From positions 186,001-250,000 of the forward strand of contig NZ_FNBE01000006.1 of the NCBI RefSeq assembly GCF_900102195.1: 64,000 nt of DNA, written 5' to 3'. The DNA comes from Pseudonocardia oroxyli. Its GTDB lineage: Bacteria; Actinomycetota; Actinomycetes; Mycobacteriales; Pseudonocardiaceae. Below the pieces are notes generated by a model. The model did not search any database and was not told the DNA's origin. It worked only from the letters and a program-made list of their open reading frames with translations. The stretch's first letter is position 1, and each line of letters opens with the position of its first letter. Below are positions 1 through 7,860 of this stretch, piece by piece. Made by a program: the position numbers and the translations under genes.

Positions 1-89
1 GCCGGTGCGGACTGCCCGACCCGGCGCACTTCAGCCGGGTGTTCCGCCGCCGGTTCGGCGTCTCGCCGCGCGAGTTCAGGGACGGGTGA
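1..89 (+). CDS. AraC-family regulator, C-terminal end only
   Basis: The frame starting at base 3 reads the last 28 residues of an AraC/XylS-type DNA-binding domain and stops at TGA 87-89. The visible motif DPAHFSRVFRRRFGVSP followed by REF is the second helix-turn-helix signature of the family. The ligand-binding part and the start lie outside the window, so the effector is unknown. No partner gene is visible; the next 275 bases (90-364) hold no convincing gene or terminator. Confidence 0.75.
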   Translation, partial: RCGLPDPAHFSRVFRRRFGVSPREFRDG

Positions 90-364
90 CGCCTTCCTCG
101 AGGCGCCGCCAGGTGTTCACCAGGCCGCAGTCCGCCGTCGACGACGGCCCGTGTGCGGATCCGCTGTCACGGCAAAGGGTGCCGGGAGCCGGGCACGGGC
201 CCCGGGACCCGACCCCGCGAGGACCGGGCGGTCGCCGGCGAGGGCCGCGCGCAGGTCGACCGTTCACCTCGCCGACGCTCCACTGACACGGCCAGGCAGA
301 CCGCCCGACGAGTGGATTTCACTGATCGTTCACGTTCTTCGTAGAGTCCCCCAGACTAGGCCGA

Positions 365-1507
365 GTGGGGGACGAGTTGACGATCGATCATGTGACCCAA
401 CGCGTGGAGCCGGGCGTCTGGCGCGGGCTCGCCGTGTTCGTGGTCCGGGACGTGGTCGCCGCGGCGCTCGACGAGGCCGTCGCCGGCGTCGCGCGCGGCC
501 TGGAGATCCTCGAGACGGTCGTCCTGACCCGGGCGCAGCGGTCGCGGCTCACGCCCGACGCGTACGCGCTGATCGTCGCGTGCGACGTCACCCCGCCCGA
601 GGGGGCGACCGGCGTGCGCAGCGTGGCCCAAAGGGTCGCGGACGTCCTGGACCACACCCGCCGCAGGCTCTCCCCCGACGGCACCCCGGCCCCGCTGGTC
701 GACGTCTCCTCCGGCCCGCGCGAGGCCCTCGCCTTCCTGGCGGCGCTCGGCGACCCCGACCTGCCGACCCGGCTGCTGCCGCGCGTGCAGGCCCTCACCG
801 CGGCCTGCGCCGTGCCGTTCCCGCTGGTGGGCATGCTGGGTGGGGACTCGCCCGGGTTCCGGTCGCGGGTCGCGCTGGTCGACCACCCGGTGCACGGCCG
901 CAGCGTCTGCAAGATCTTCCGCCCGGGCGCCGACGTGTCCTTCCAGCGCGAGCTGCGGGCCCGGACCGAGCTCGCGGACCTCCCCGAGGTGCCCGAGCTG
1001 CTCGAGCACGGCCCGAACTGGCTGCTCACGCCGTTCTACGCCGACAGCGGCGCCCACGTGGTCCGGCCGCTGCCGGGCGGGCTCGCGCAGCTGCACCCGC
1101 ACGTCGTGCGGGACCTGGTGCGCTTCGTGCGCGACCTGCACGAACGCGGCCGCTACGTGCTGGACCTGTCCCCGCACAACCTCGTCACAGACCCGGACGC
1201 GGGCCTCAAGATCCTCGATCTCGAGTTCGTCCTCGACTACCCCGCGCCGCAGCCCGAGTGGGAGGCGTGCTGGAGTCTGCACGGGGTGCCGCAGGCGCTC
1301 CGGTCGGTGGGCGACGGCCTGCCGAACCTCGTGCTGACGAAGGGCGTGGGCAACTCCGTGTTCCATCCGGCCGTCTGTGGGCTGCGGCGCACCCAGCTGC
1401 TCGCGCCCGGTCGTCGTCGGGAGACCCCGCGACGGGTCGCGCGGCAGCTGGCCTGGTCGGCCGCGCTCGGCGTGGCGGGGCGGGTGCACCCGGCGTTCCG
1501 TCCGTGA
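365..1507 (+). CDS. Protein-kinase-fold phosphotransferase-like protein of a surface polysaccharide locus
   Basis: This 380-residue protein is not assigned to a named family. Its C-terminal half carries kinase-like landmarks: VCKIFRP near residue 185 resembles the ATP-binding lysine strand, LDLSPHNLV near residue 264 resembles a catalytic loop (Asp then Asn), and ILDLEFV near residue 280 sits where DFG would be. The N-terminal 130 residues have no recognised motif. The downstream flippase-like gene overlaps it by four bases (GTGA), so the two are probably co-translated and act on the same cell-surface glycan or glycolipid. The GTG at 365 was chosen as the longest start; a TTG at 377 preceded by a GGGGGA stretch is an alternative. 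It could be a sugar or lipid kinase, or a pseudokinase, since the DFG equivalent is altered. Confidence 0.6.
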   Translation: MGDELTIDHVTQRVEPGVWRGLAVFVVRDVVAAALDEAVAGVARGLEILETVVLTRAQRSRLTPDAYALIVACDVTPPEGATGVRSVAQRVADVLDHTRRRLSPDGTPAPLVDVSSGPREALAFLAALGDPDLPTRLLPRVQALTAACAVPFPLVGMLGGDSPGFRSRVALVDHPVHGRSVCKIFRPGADVSFQRELRARTELADLPEVPELLEHGPNWLLTPFYADSGAHVVRPLPGGLAQLHPHVVRDLVRFVRDLHERGRYVLDLSPHNLVTDPDAGLKILDLEFVLDYPAPQPEWEACWSLHGVPQALRSVGDGLPNLVLTKGVGNSVFHPAVCGLRRTQLLAPGRRRETPRRVARQLAWSAALGVAGRVHPAFRP

Positions 1508-3006
1508 ACGACGACGCGAGCGAGGACCCGACCCGACCCCTGCCGACCGTCGCGCCCAGCCTCACCGCCCGGACCGCGCGGGGGTTCGCGTGGGTCTTCA
1601 CCGGCTCGGTCGGGCAGGCGGTGCTGCAGATCGTGGCCACCGTCGTGCTGGCCCGGCTGCTCACGCCGGACGAGTTCGGGTCGGTCGCGGCGGCGCTGCT
1701 CGTCGTCGGGCTGACCCAGCTGGTCACCCAGCTCGGGGTGGCCGCGGCGCTGGTGCACCGGGCGGAGCTGACCGACGGGGACGTCGCGGCCGCGTTCTGG
1801 TTCTCCATGACCCTGTCCGTGGTGATGGCGGCCCTGCTCGCGGGCTTCGCGACGGCGCTCAACCCCCTCGTCGGGCTGCCCGCCGACTCCGACCTGATCC
1901 CGCTGCTGTCGCTGTCGCTGCTGTTCGCGGGGGCCATCGCCGTGCCCACCGGGCTGCTGCAGCGGGAGCTGCGCTTCCGACCGATGGCGACCGTCGACCT
2001 GCTCGCCGCGGGCCCGGCGCTGATCGGCGTCAGCGTGGTGTTGGCGCTCCTCGGGTTCGGCGCGGCCGCGCTCGCCTGGGCGGAGGTCGCGGCGGCGCTG
2101 GTCAAGGCGGTCGGGTACCTCGCGCTGACCCGGCCGCACGTGCGGCTGGACCGGCGCGCGTGGGATCGGCTGCGGCCCATGCTGAACTTCGGCTCCGGCT
2201 ACTCGCTGACCCAGCTCGGCAACTGGTTCGCGCTCAACGCGGACAACCTCGTCGTGGCGAACGTGCTCGGCACCGCCCCGCTCGGGGTGTACACCCGGGC
2301 GTACAACCTGCTCAACGAGCCCGCGAACGTCATCGGCGGGGCCGCGGACAAGGCCCTGTTCCCGGCCATGGCCCGGGTGCGGGAGGACGGAGCGCGGCTG
2401 CGGGCCGCCTACGTCCGGACCGCCAGCCTGGTCGCCCTGGTCACCGTGCCGGCCGCCGTCCTGCTGTTCGTGCTGGCCCCCGAGGTCGTCCACGTGCTGC
2501 TCGGCACCCAGTGGGACGCGGTGGTCCTGCCCGTCCAGGTGTTCGCGCTCGTCCTGCTGCCGCGGACGTCGTACAAGATCAGCACCTCGCTGACCCGTGC
2601 GACGGGCGCGGTGTACCGGGCGGCGTGGCGGCAGTGGCTCTACGCCGCCGAGGTCGTGGCGTTCACCCTGGTCGGGGCGCACTGGTGGGGGGTGGACGGC
2701 GTCGCGGTCGGCGCGTCGGTCGCGATCGTGCTCCACTTCCTGGTCATGCTGCACTTCTCCGCGCGGGTCTCACCCGGGCTGATGGGCGCCGTGCTGGCCA
2801 TGTACGTCAAGCACCTGCCCGCGCTGGTGGTCGTCGCGCTCGCCACGTGGGGCGCCGCCGCGGCCGTGCGGCCCGTGGGCTCGGACCTGCTCACCCTCGC
2901 GGTGGGCGCGCTCGCCGCCGCGATCGGCGCCGTGGCCTCCCTGGCGGTCCTGCGGAAGCGCTTCACCGCCGAGCTCGCGGTGGTGCGGACCCTGGCCCCC
3001 GCATGA
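1504..3006 (+). CDS. Polysaccharide/lipid-linked oligosaccharide flippase (MOP superfamily, Wzx/MviN-like)
   Basis: A 500-residue integral membrane protein with about 12-14 hydrophobic segments and the polysaccharide-transporter signature near the N-terminus (TARGFAWVFTGS, ARLLTPDEFG). Family members flip lipid-linked glycans or teichoic-acid-type intermediates across the cytoplasmic membrane. The mid-protein stretch around TAPLGVYTRAYNLLNEP is typical of the second half of the fold. The GTG start overlaps the stop of the kinase-like gene (GTGA) and its own stop overlaps the following DinB gene (ATGA). The substrate cannot be told from sequence, and no glycosyltransferases or polymerase lie next to it. 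Confidence 0.85.
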   Translation: MNDDASEDPTRPLPTVAPSLTARTARGFAWVFTGSVGQAVLQIVATVVLARLLTPDEFGSVAAALLVVGLTQLVTQLGVAAALVHRAELTDGDVAAAFWFSMTLSVVMAALLAGFATALNPLVGLPADSDLIPLLSLSLLFAGAIAVPTGLLQRELRFRPMATVDLLAAGPALIGVSVVLALLGFGAAALAWAEVAAALVKAVGYLALTRPHVRLDRRAWDRLRPMLNFGSGYSLTQLGNWFALNADNLVVANVLGTAPLGVYTRAYNLLNEPANVIGGAADKALFPAMARVREDGARLRAAYVRTASLVALVTVPAAVLLFVLAPEVVHVLLGTQWDAVVLPVQVFALVLLPRTSYKISTSLTRATGAVYRAAWRQWLYAAEVVAFTLVGAHWWGVDGVAVGASVAIVLHFLVMLHFSARVSPGLMGAVLAMYVKHLPALVVVALATWGAAAAVRPVGSDLLTLAVGALAAAIGAVASLAVLRKRFTAELAVVRTLAPA

Positions 3007-3563
3007 CGGAGGCCGACCGCCGAGAGGACCTGCTGCGCTACCTGCGCCGCGGTTGGGAGGCGCTGCTCTGGAAGCTCGACGGGCTCTCCGAGTACGACGT
3101 GCGCCGCCCCCTGACTCCGACCGGCACGAACCTGTTGGGCCTGGTCAAGCACGTGGCGCTGACGACCTCGGGCTACTTCGGCGCGGTGCTCGGCCGCCCG
3201 GACGCCGTCGAGTGGTCCGACGACGAGGTCAACGCCGACATGTGGGCCAAGCCCGGCGAGTCGCGGGAGCTGATCCTGGACGCGTACGCCAGGGCCGTCG
3301 CGGACGCCGAGGCCGCGCTGACCGAGCTCCCCCTGGACCATCCGGCGCACGTCTCCTGGTGGGCGGAGCCGGACGTGACGCTGCACCGCATCGCGGTCCA
3401 CATGGCCGTGGAGCTGCACCGCCACTGTGGGCACGCGGACATCCTCCGCGAGCTGGTCGACGGCGCCGCGGGCATGGTGCCGGACGCGACCAACGTTCCC
3501 GGGGACCTCGACTGGCCCGGATACGTCGCCCACCTGCAGGCCGAGGCGGACGCCCACCGGTAG
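3003..3563 (+). CDS. DinB-family (DUF664) putative metal-dependent protein
   Basis: A 186-residue four-helix-bundle protein of the DinB/YfiT type. It opens with the actinobacterial DUF664 pattern (WEALLWKLDGLSEYDVRRP, then TNLLGLVKHV) and ends with a His-rich motif (HMAVELHRHCGHADILREL). The histidine of LVKHV and the two histidines of the C-terminal motif are the usual metal ligands of the fold. Members include mycothiol-dependent transferases and many of unknown function, so no reaction is assigned. The ATG overlaps the flippase stop (ATGA), which makes it the third gene of that unit, although a functional link is not evident. Confidence 0.8.
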   Translation: MTEADRREDLLRYLRRGWEALLWKLDGLSEYDVRRPLTPTGTNLLGLVKHVALTTSGYFGAVLGRPDAVEWSDDEVNADMWAKPGESRELILDAYARAVADAEAALTELPLDHPAHVSWWAEPDVTLHRIAVHMAVELHRHCGHADILRELVDGAAGMVPDATNVPGDLDWPGYVAHLQAEADAHR

Positions 3564-3623
3564 TCCTTGCCGAAACGGCAACGATCCTTGCCGACCTCGG
3601 GCGCGCGGCCGCACAGTCGCGTC

Positions 3624-4595
3624 ATGGATTACGACGTGGTGGTGGTCGGCGGCGGGGCCGCGGGCCTCAGTGGTGCGGTGGCCCTGGCCCGGAGCCTGCG
3701 GTCGGTGCTGGTGATCGACGCGGGCGCGCCGCGCAACGCCCCGGCCGACGGCGTGCACAACTACCTGGGCCGAGAGGGCGTGGCACCCCGCGAGCTCGCC
3801 GCGATCGGCCGCGCGGAGGCGGCGGCCTACGGCGTGGAGTTCGTGGACGACCGCGTGCTCGCCGTGCACCCCGGCTTCCGGGTCGAGCTCGCGGACCGGA
3901 CGGTCACCGCGCGGAGGATCCTCCTCGCCACCGGCCTGACCGACGAGCTGCCGGACGTCCCGGGCCTCGCCGCCCGCTGGGGCCGGGACGTCCTGCACTG
4001 CCCCTACTGCCACGGCTACGAGGTCCGCGGCCGGGCCGTCGGCGTGCTGTCCACCGGCAACGGGATGCACCAGGCACTGCTGTTCTCGCAGCTCAGCGCC
4101 GACGTGACGCTGTTCCTGCACACCGGCGACGAGCCGACCGCCGACGAGTGGGCGCAGCTGCGTGCGCGGGGGATCGCCGTCGTCGACGGGGAGGTCGCCG
4201 GGATCGAGGTGACCGACGACCGGCTCACGGGCGTGCGGCTGGCGTCCGGCCGGGTCGTGCCGCGGGACGCGGTGGTGGTCGCGCCGCGGGTCACGGCGAC
4301 CGTCGTGCCGGGGCTCGGGCTGGAGCCCGAACCCGTGGAGATGCTGGGCCGGGTGATCGGCTCCCGGATCCCGGCGGACCCGACCGGCGCCACGGCGGTG
4401 CCGGGTGTGTTCGTCGCGGGCAATGCGACGGACGTGTCCGCCCAGGTCGTGGCGGCCGCCGCGGCGGGGATGCGGGCCGGGGTGATGATCAACGCTGCGC
4501 TCGTCACGGAGGAGACCCGCGAGGCCGTGGAGCGCGGTCGGGTGTTCTCCCCGGCGTCCGAGCGGGAGCTGTGCACGCCGCAGCACGGGGTCTAG
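3624..4595 (+). CDS. Thioredoxin-reductase-like NAD(P)/FAD oxidoreductase with CPYC motif
   Basis: A 323-residue two-dinucleotide-domain flavoprotein. The FAD-binding GGGAAGLSGA lies at residues 8-17, the central region has LLATGLTDELPDVPG, and a C-terminal FAD motif (GVFVAGNATD) is present. HCPYCHGYE near residue 130 holds a CxxC pair where thioredoxin reductases keep their redox disulfide (usually CATC). The NAD(P) GxGxxG following it looks degenerate (GVLSTGNG), so the electron donor is uncertain. The start at 3624 fits family length. This subgroup is often annotated as thioredoxin-reductase-like and sits beside methyltransferases in actinobacteria; the following methyltransferase begins within about 15 bases, which suggests an operon. 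Confidence 0.82.
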   Translation: MDYDVVVVGGGAAGLSGAVALARSLRSVLVIDAGAPRNAPADGVHNYLGREGVAPRELAAIGRAEAAAYGVEFVDDRVLAVHPGFRVELADRTVTARRILLATGLTDELPDVPGLAARWGRDVLHCPYCHGYEVRGRAVGVLSTGNGMHQALLFSQLSADVTLFLHTGDEPTADEWAQLRARGIAVVDGEVAGIEVTDDRLTGVRLASGRVVPRDAVVVAPRVTATVVPGLGLEPEPVEMLGRVIGSRIPADPTGATAVPGVFVAGNATDVSAQVVAAAAAGMRAGVMINAALVTEETREAVERGRVFSPASERELCTPQHGV

Positions 4596-4608
4596 CAGGA
4601 TGGGGAGC

Positions 4609-5277
4609 ATGGAACACGGACACGGGCACGGCCGGGCGATGACCGCGGAGGAGGTCCGGGCGATGCTCGAGCCCTCCGCCTGGGACGAGCGCTACGGCGG
4701 CGAGGAGCTCGTGTGGAGCGGGTTCCCGAACCCGCAGCTCGTGGCGCAGGTGGACGAGCTGACCCCGGGTGCCGCGCTCGACGTCGGCGCGGGCGAGGGG
4801 GCGGACGCCGTGTGGCTCGCCCGCCGCGGCTGGGCGGTCACCGCCGTCGACTTCTCCCAGATGGCGCTCAAGCGGATCGCCGAGCACGCCGCCGAGGCGG
4901 GCGTGGAGATCACGACCGAGCAGGCGGACGTCCGCACCTGGACCCCGCCCGCCGGCGTCTTCCAGCTGGTGAACTCGCAGTTCATGCACCAGCCCGCCGA
5001 GGTGTTCGCCCCGCTGGTGGCCCGCCTCGCGGACGCGGTCGCGCCGGACGGGCACCTGCTGGTCGTGGGGCACCACCCGAAGGACCTCGAGGAGCCCGAG
5101 ATCGGCCGCCCGCCGGTCGGCGACATGCTGTTCACCGCCGAGGAGATCGCGGCCCAGCTCGACCCCTCGACCTGGGAGATCGTCGCGGCGGAGACCCGCC
5201 CGCGGCAGCTGATCGGCCTCGACGGCGAGCCCGTCACCGGGCACGACGCCGTCCTGCACGCCCGCCGCAGGTCCTGA
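4609..5277 (+). CDS. Class I SAM-dependent methyltransferase
   Basis: A Rossmann-fold methyltransferase of 222 residues. SAM motif I is seen as ALDVGAGEGADAVWLA near residue 55 and motif II as VTAVDFSQMAL. The short N-terminal leader is His-rich (HGHGHGR). The acceptor cannot be predicted; relatives include tellurite-resistance-like (TehB-type) and small-molecule methyltransferases. ATG 4600 directly follows the stop of the flavoprotein gene, but the AGGA at 4597-4600 is correctly spaced only for ATG 4609, so the latter was chosen. It is co-directional and almost contiguous with the flavoprotein, so joint action is plausible. Confidence 0.8.
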   Translation: MEHGHGHGRAMTAEEVRAMLEPSAWDERYGGEELVWSGFPNPQLVAQVDELTPGAALDVGAGEGADAVWLARRGWAVTAVDFSQMALKRIAEHAAEAGVEITTEQADVRTWTPPAGVFQLVNSQFMHQPAEVFAPLVARLADAVAPDGHLLVVGHHPKDLEEPEIGRPPVGDMLFTAEEIAAQLDPSTWEIVAAETRPRQLIGLDGEPVTGHDAVLHARRRS

Positions 5278-5417
5278 CCCGTTCACGGAGGGGCGAACGG
5301 CGGCCGTTCCCGTACGCCGATCGCCGAAGCCCGTTGACCGGTCTGCACTCAACCCTGCTGTCACCAGACGTAGTTGCGCCACTACCTTCTGCTGCACGCT
5401 CCCAGGAGGTGACACCA

Positions 5418-5639
5418 GTGGCGCTCGCGTCCATCTTGTCCGCCATGCCCGATCTGTTGCAGCGCACGCTCCAGCAGCACTCCCCCGACCCCGCGGGGTA
5501 CTGCCGCGAGTGTCGCGAGGCGTCCGGAATCGCCGCGATCTGGCCCTGCGCCACCCGTGAGGTGGCGGAGGAGGCCCAGTACATCCGGCGCGGCGGCCTG
5601 CCCGGCACACTCGGCGGCCGACACCGCAACCGCGTCTGA
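5418..5639 (+). CDS. Small Cys-containing actinobacterial protein
   Basis: A 73-residue protein with a near-perfect ribosome binding site (AGGAGGT, 5404-5410) ahead of GTG 5418. It contains YCRECREASG and WPCATREVAE, giving a CxxC plus a third cysteine that could form a small metal site or disulfide. The rest is polar and probably helical. I do not recognise a named family. It is monocistronic: more than 130 bases separate it from the methyltransferase, and a strong hairpin terminator starts 14 bases after its stop. Confidence 0.7.
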   Translation: MALASILSAMPDLLQRTLQQHSPDPAGYCRECREASGIAAIWPCATREVAEEAQYIRRGGLPGTLGGRHRNRV

Positions 5640-5652
5640 CACCCCGCGCACT

Positions 5653-5687
5653 CCGAGGGCCGTCCCGATGATCGGGGCGGCCCTCGG
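5653..5687 (+). terminator. Hairpin terminator after the small Cys-containing gene
   Basis: The arms 5653-5668 and 5672-5687 pair over 16 positions, with one G-T wobble, around a three-base TGA loop, and TCGTTCCT follows. The core arm is CCGAGGGCCG. Its place immediately after the stop at 5639 supports an intrinsic terminator. Confidence 0.75.
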
Positions 5688-6046
5688 TCGTTCCTGATGG
5701 ACTGAACGGAGTAGCGGCCACACCGTTCGCCGGCGCCTCTCGGACTAGGGCGTCTTGCCGCCGCACGTCCGGGCGCGACGAGCGGCCGATGCGCGGTGGC
5801 CCGCGCCACAGCCGGCCGTCCACCGTTACCGACGCCACGTCCGCTGCCGCTCGCCGCTCGGCCCGTTCCGATCGTCTCAGCAGGGGGGATCCGACGCCGT
5901 ACCCCCGCGCGACAGCCCCTAACGTCGGACACGACAGGATCACGGAACGATCACGAACGACCCGTGGAGCCCCCGAAGCTCCGCTCCCCCGGGTCGGGAG
6001 TGCTCCCCGATCGGGCCGTGGTCGCAGTGGAAGAGGAAAGGTCGCA
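5688..6046. other. Non-coding stretch upstream of the first secreted paralogue
   Basis: Together with the terminator this makes about 400 bases without a convincing gene. It contains a direct repeat in the 5938-5957 area (GATCACGGAAC then GATCACGAAC) and short GC-rich self-complementary segments around 5975-6002. I looked for a ydaO-type c-di-AMP riboswitch, common ahead of actinobacterial cell-wall genes, and did not recognise one. A promoter and leader for the gene at 6047 is the likeliest content. Confidence 0.35.
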
Positions 6047-6937
6047 GTGGCCCGGCATCGCTCCCCACGAGGCCGCACCGCGTCCCCCCGCTCCACGGCG
6101 TCGAGCTCCCCACGACGTCGTGCTCCCCGAGCGGGGGACGCGGTCCGGTCCCTCCCCGGTCCCGTCCGTCACGGGGCCGCCGTCGCGCTCGCCGCGGGCG
6201 GCGTCGTCTCCGTCCTCGGTGCGGCCGCCCCGCTCGCGGGCCCACTGGTGTCCGGAGTGGACACCGCGGCCGCCGCGTTCGGCGTGGGCTCCGCGGCGGA
6301 CACCCCGGACCGTCCCGACCAGCCCGTCACCGGCGGCGCGGTGGTCGAGGGTGTCCTCGCGGGCGTGCCCGCAGGCACCGGGGACGCGGCCGCCGCGCCC
6401 CCACCGGCCGTCTCGCTCACCCACCTGTCCGACGCCGTGCGCTCCGCGGGTGATCGCACGGTCGCCGAGCAGCAGCGCGTCGAGCAGGAGGCGCGGGCCG
6501 CCGAGGAGCGCGCGAAGGCCGCGCTCTCCGGGCAGACGCTGCGGGCGGGCTCGGGCAGCACCTCCTGCGGGCTGAACACGAGCGGCCTGGGCGCGGTGAA
6601 GTCCTGGGTCGCCGACGCGGCGGAGTTCCTCGGCTGCCGGTTCGGGCAGCCGCCGCTGCTCGGCGTCGGGAGCCGGGGCAACGCCTCGGACCACCCGGGC
6701 GGCCTCGCCCTCGACCTGATGACGACGAACCAGGTCACGGGGGACTCCATCGCCGCCTGCGCACTGCAGAACATGGACGCACTCGGCGTGACCTACGTGA
6801 TCTGGGACCAGCAGATCAACACGGGCTCGGGCTGGAAGCCCATGGAGGACCGCGGCAGCCCCACGGCCAACCACGAGGACCACGTCCACATCTCGTTCCG
6901 GAGCTCGGCACCGAGCGGGACCCCGGTCACCTGCTGA
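6047..6937 (+). CDS. Secreted protein with ARB-07466-like C-terminal domain (copy 1)
   Basis: A 296-residue exported protein. The basic N-terminus, rich in Arg and Ser, leads into a hydrophobic segment near residues 48-70 (HGAAVALAAGGVVSVLGAA), a signal peptide or anchor. A charged coiled-coil stretch (VAEQQRVEQEARAAEERAKA) precedes the C-terminal domain, which has GLGAVKSWVADAAEFLGC, SDHPGGLALDL, GVTYVIWDQQIN and DHVHIS. That His/Asp pattern (SDHxxGxAxD, then HxDHVHIS) is shared with D-Ala-D-Ala peptidase-like folds, so a cell-wall role is likely but unproven. GTG 6047 was chosen because GAGGAAAG (6033-6040) precedes it. A paralogue follows directly. Confidence 0.72.
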   Translation: MARHRSPRGRTASPRSTASSSPRRRAPRAGDAVRSLPGPVRHGAAVALAAGGVVSVLGAAAPLAGPLVSGVDTAAAAFGVGSAADTPDRPDQPVTGGAVVEGVLAGVPAGTGDAAAAPPPAVSLTHLSDAVRSAGDRTVAEQQRVEQEARAAEERAKAALSGQTLRAGSGSTSCGLNTSGLGAVKSWVADAAEFLGCRFGQPPLLGVGSRGNASDHPGGLALDLMTTNQVTGDSIAACALQNMDALGVTYVIWDQQINTGSGWKPMEDRGSPTANHEDHVHISFRSSAPSGTPVTC

Positions 6938-7094
6938 CCGTTCGCCGCGCGCGCCGACACGCACATCTCACGGCATGGGGAGCGTTTCGGGCGTTTCGTG
7001 ACCTCTCCGCTACATTCGGTCGCGAACACACCGGTTCGGCTCCCCGTTGGACGCTCCCCGCTCCGCCCGGGCCGGCGGTTCGAGAAGGCAGGTC

Positions 7095-7829
7095 GTGTCG
7101 CGGCACCGCTCCGCCCCGTCCCGGGTGTGCGCCCTGCGTCGCGGGGTCACCGCCGCGGCCGTCACGGGCGGCGCGCTCGCGGTCGCGGCCCCCACCGCGG
7201 CGCTGCTGCCGGGCGCGGACGCCGCACCGCGGCAGGCCGCCGCGCAGATCGGGCTGGCCTCGTCCGACGTCGCCGAGGAGGCCCTCCCCGTCGTCGACGG
7301 GACCCGGATCGCGATGAGCGTGCTCCCCGTCCGTGCCGCGTCGTGGGAGCCCCCGGGCCTCGACGCCGCCGAGCGGCTCCGCAAGTCCGCAGCCCTGAAC
7401 GACGCGGCGTGGGCGGCCGAGCAGGAGCGCCTGGCCCGCGAGGCCCGGGTGCACTGCGACGTGCCGCTCGGCGGGCTCGGCGCGGTGAAGTCGCACGTGC
7501 GGGACGCCGCCCGGTTCCTGTCGTGCCTCTACGACCAGCCGGACCTCATCGGGGTGGCGGGCCGGGCCCGCGTCTCCGACCACGCGACGGGCCTGGCGTT
7601 GGACCTCATGGTCCGCGGCGCGCAGGGCGACCGGATCGCGCAGTGCGCGCTGGCCAACCGTGCGGCGCTCGGCATCACGTACGTGATCTGGGAGCAGCGG
7701 ATCAACCACGGGAGCGGCTGGACGCGCATGGAGAACCGCGGCAGCGACACCGAGAACCACGTCGACCACGTGCACATCAGCTTCGGCCGCGGCGCCTCCG
7801 GGACCCCCGACCCCGACCTCTGCACCTAG
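7095..7829 (+). CDS. Secreted protein with ARB-07466-like C-terminal domain (copy 2)
   Basis: A 244-residue paralogue of the preceding protein. It has a signal-like N-terminus (RRGVTAAAVTGGALAVAAP) and a shorter linker. The C-terminal domain runs from GLGAVKSHVRDAARFLSC through SDHATGLALDLM and GITYVIWEQRIN to DHVHISF. The same cysteines and the SDH...D...HVHIS residues are kept, so both copies look functional. The long coiled coil of copy 1 is reduced here to a short helix (AWAAEQERLAREARV). GTG 7095 follows a purine-rich GAGAAGGCAGG. The tandem arrangement indicates a local duplication with linker divergence. Confidence 0.72.
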   Translation: MSRHRSAPSRVCALRRGVTAAAVTGGALAVAAPTAALLPGADAAPRQAAAQIGLASSDVAEEALPVVDGTRIAMSVLPVRAASWEPPGLDAAERLRKSAALNDAAWAAEQERLAREARVHCDVPLGGLGAVKSHVRDAARFLSCLYDQPDLIGVAGRARVSDHATGLALDLMVRGAQGDRIAQCALANRAALGITYVIWEQRINHGSGWTRMENRGSDTENHVDHVHISFGRGASGTPDPDLCT

Positions 7830-7860
7830 CTGCACTGTGGAGCACCGTGGAGCACTGCGG

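Noticed and set aside
5688-6046. Possible ydaO-type (c-di-AMP) riboswitch upstream of a wall-associated gene
   Set aside because: The position is typical in actinobacteria, but the conserved core was not identifiable. Only generic GC-rich stems were seen.
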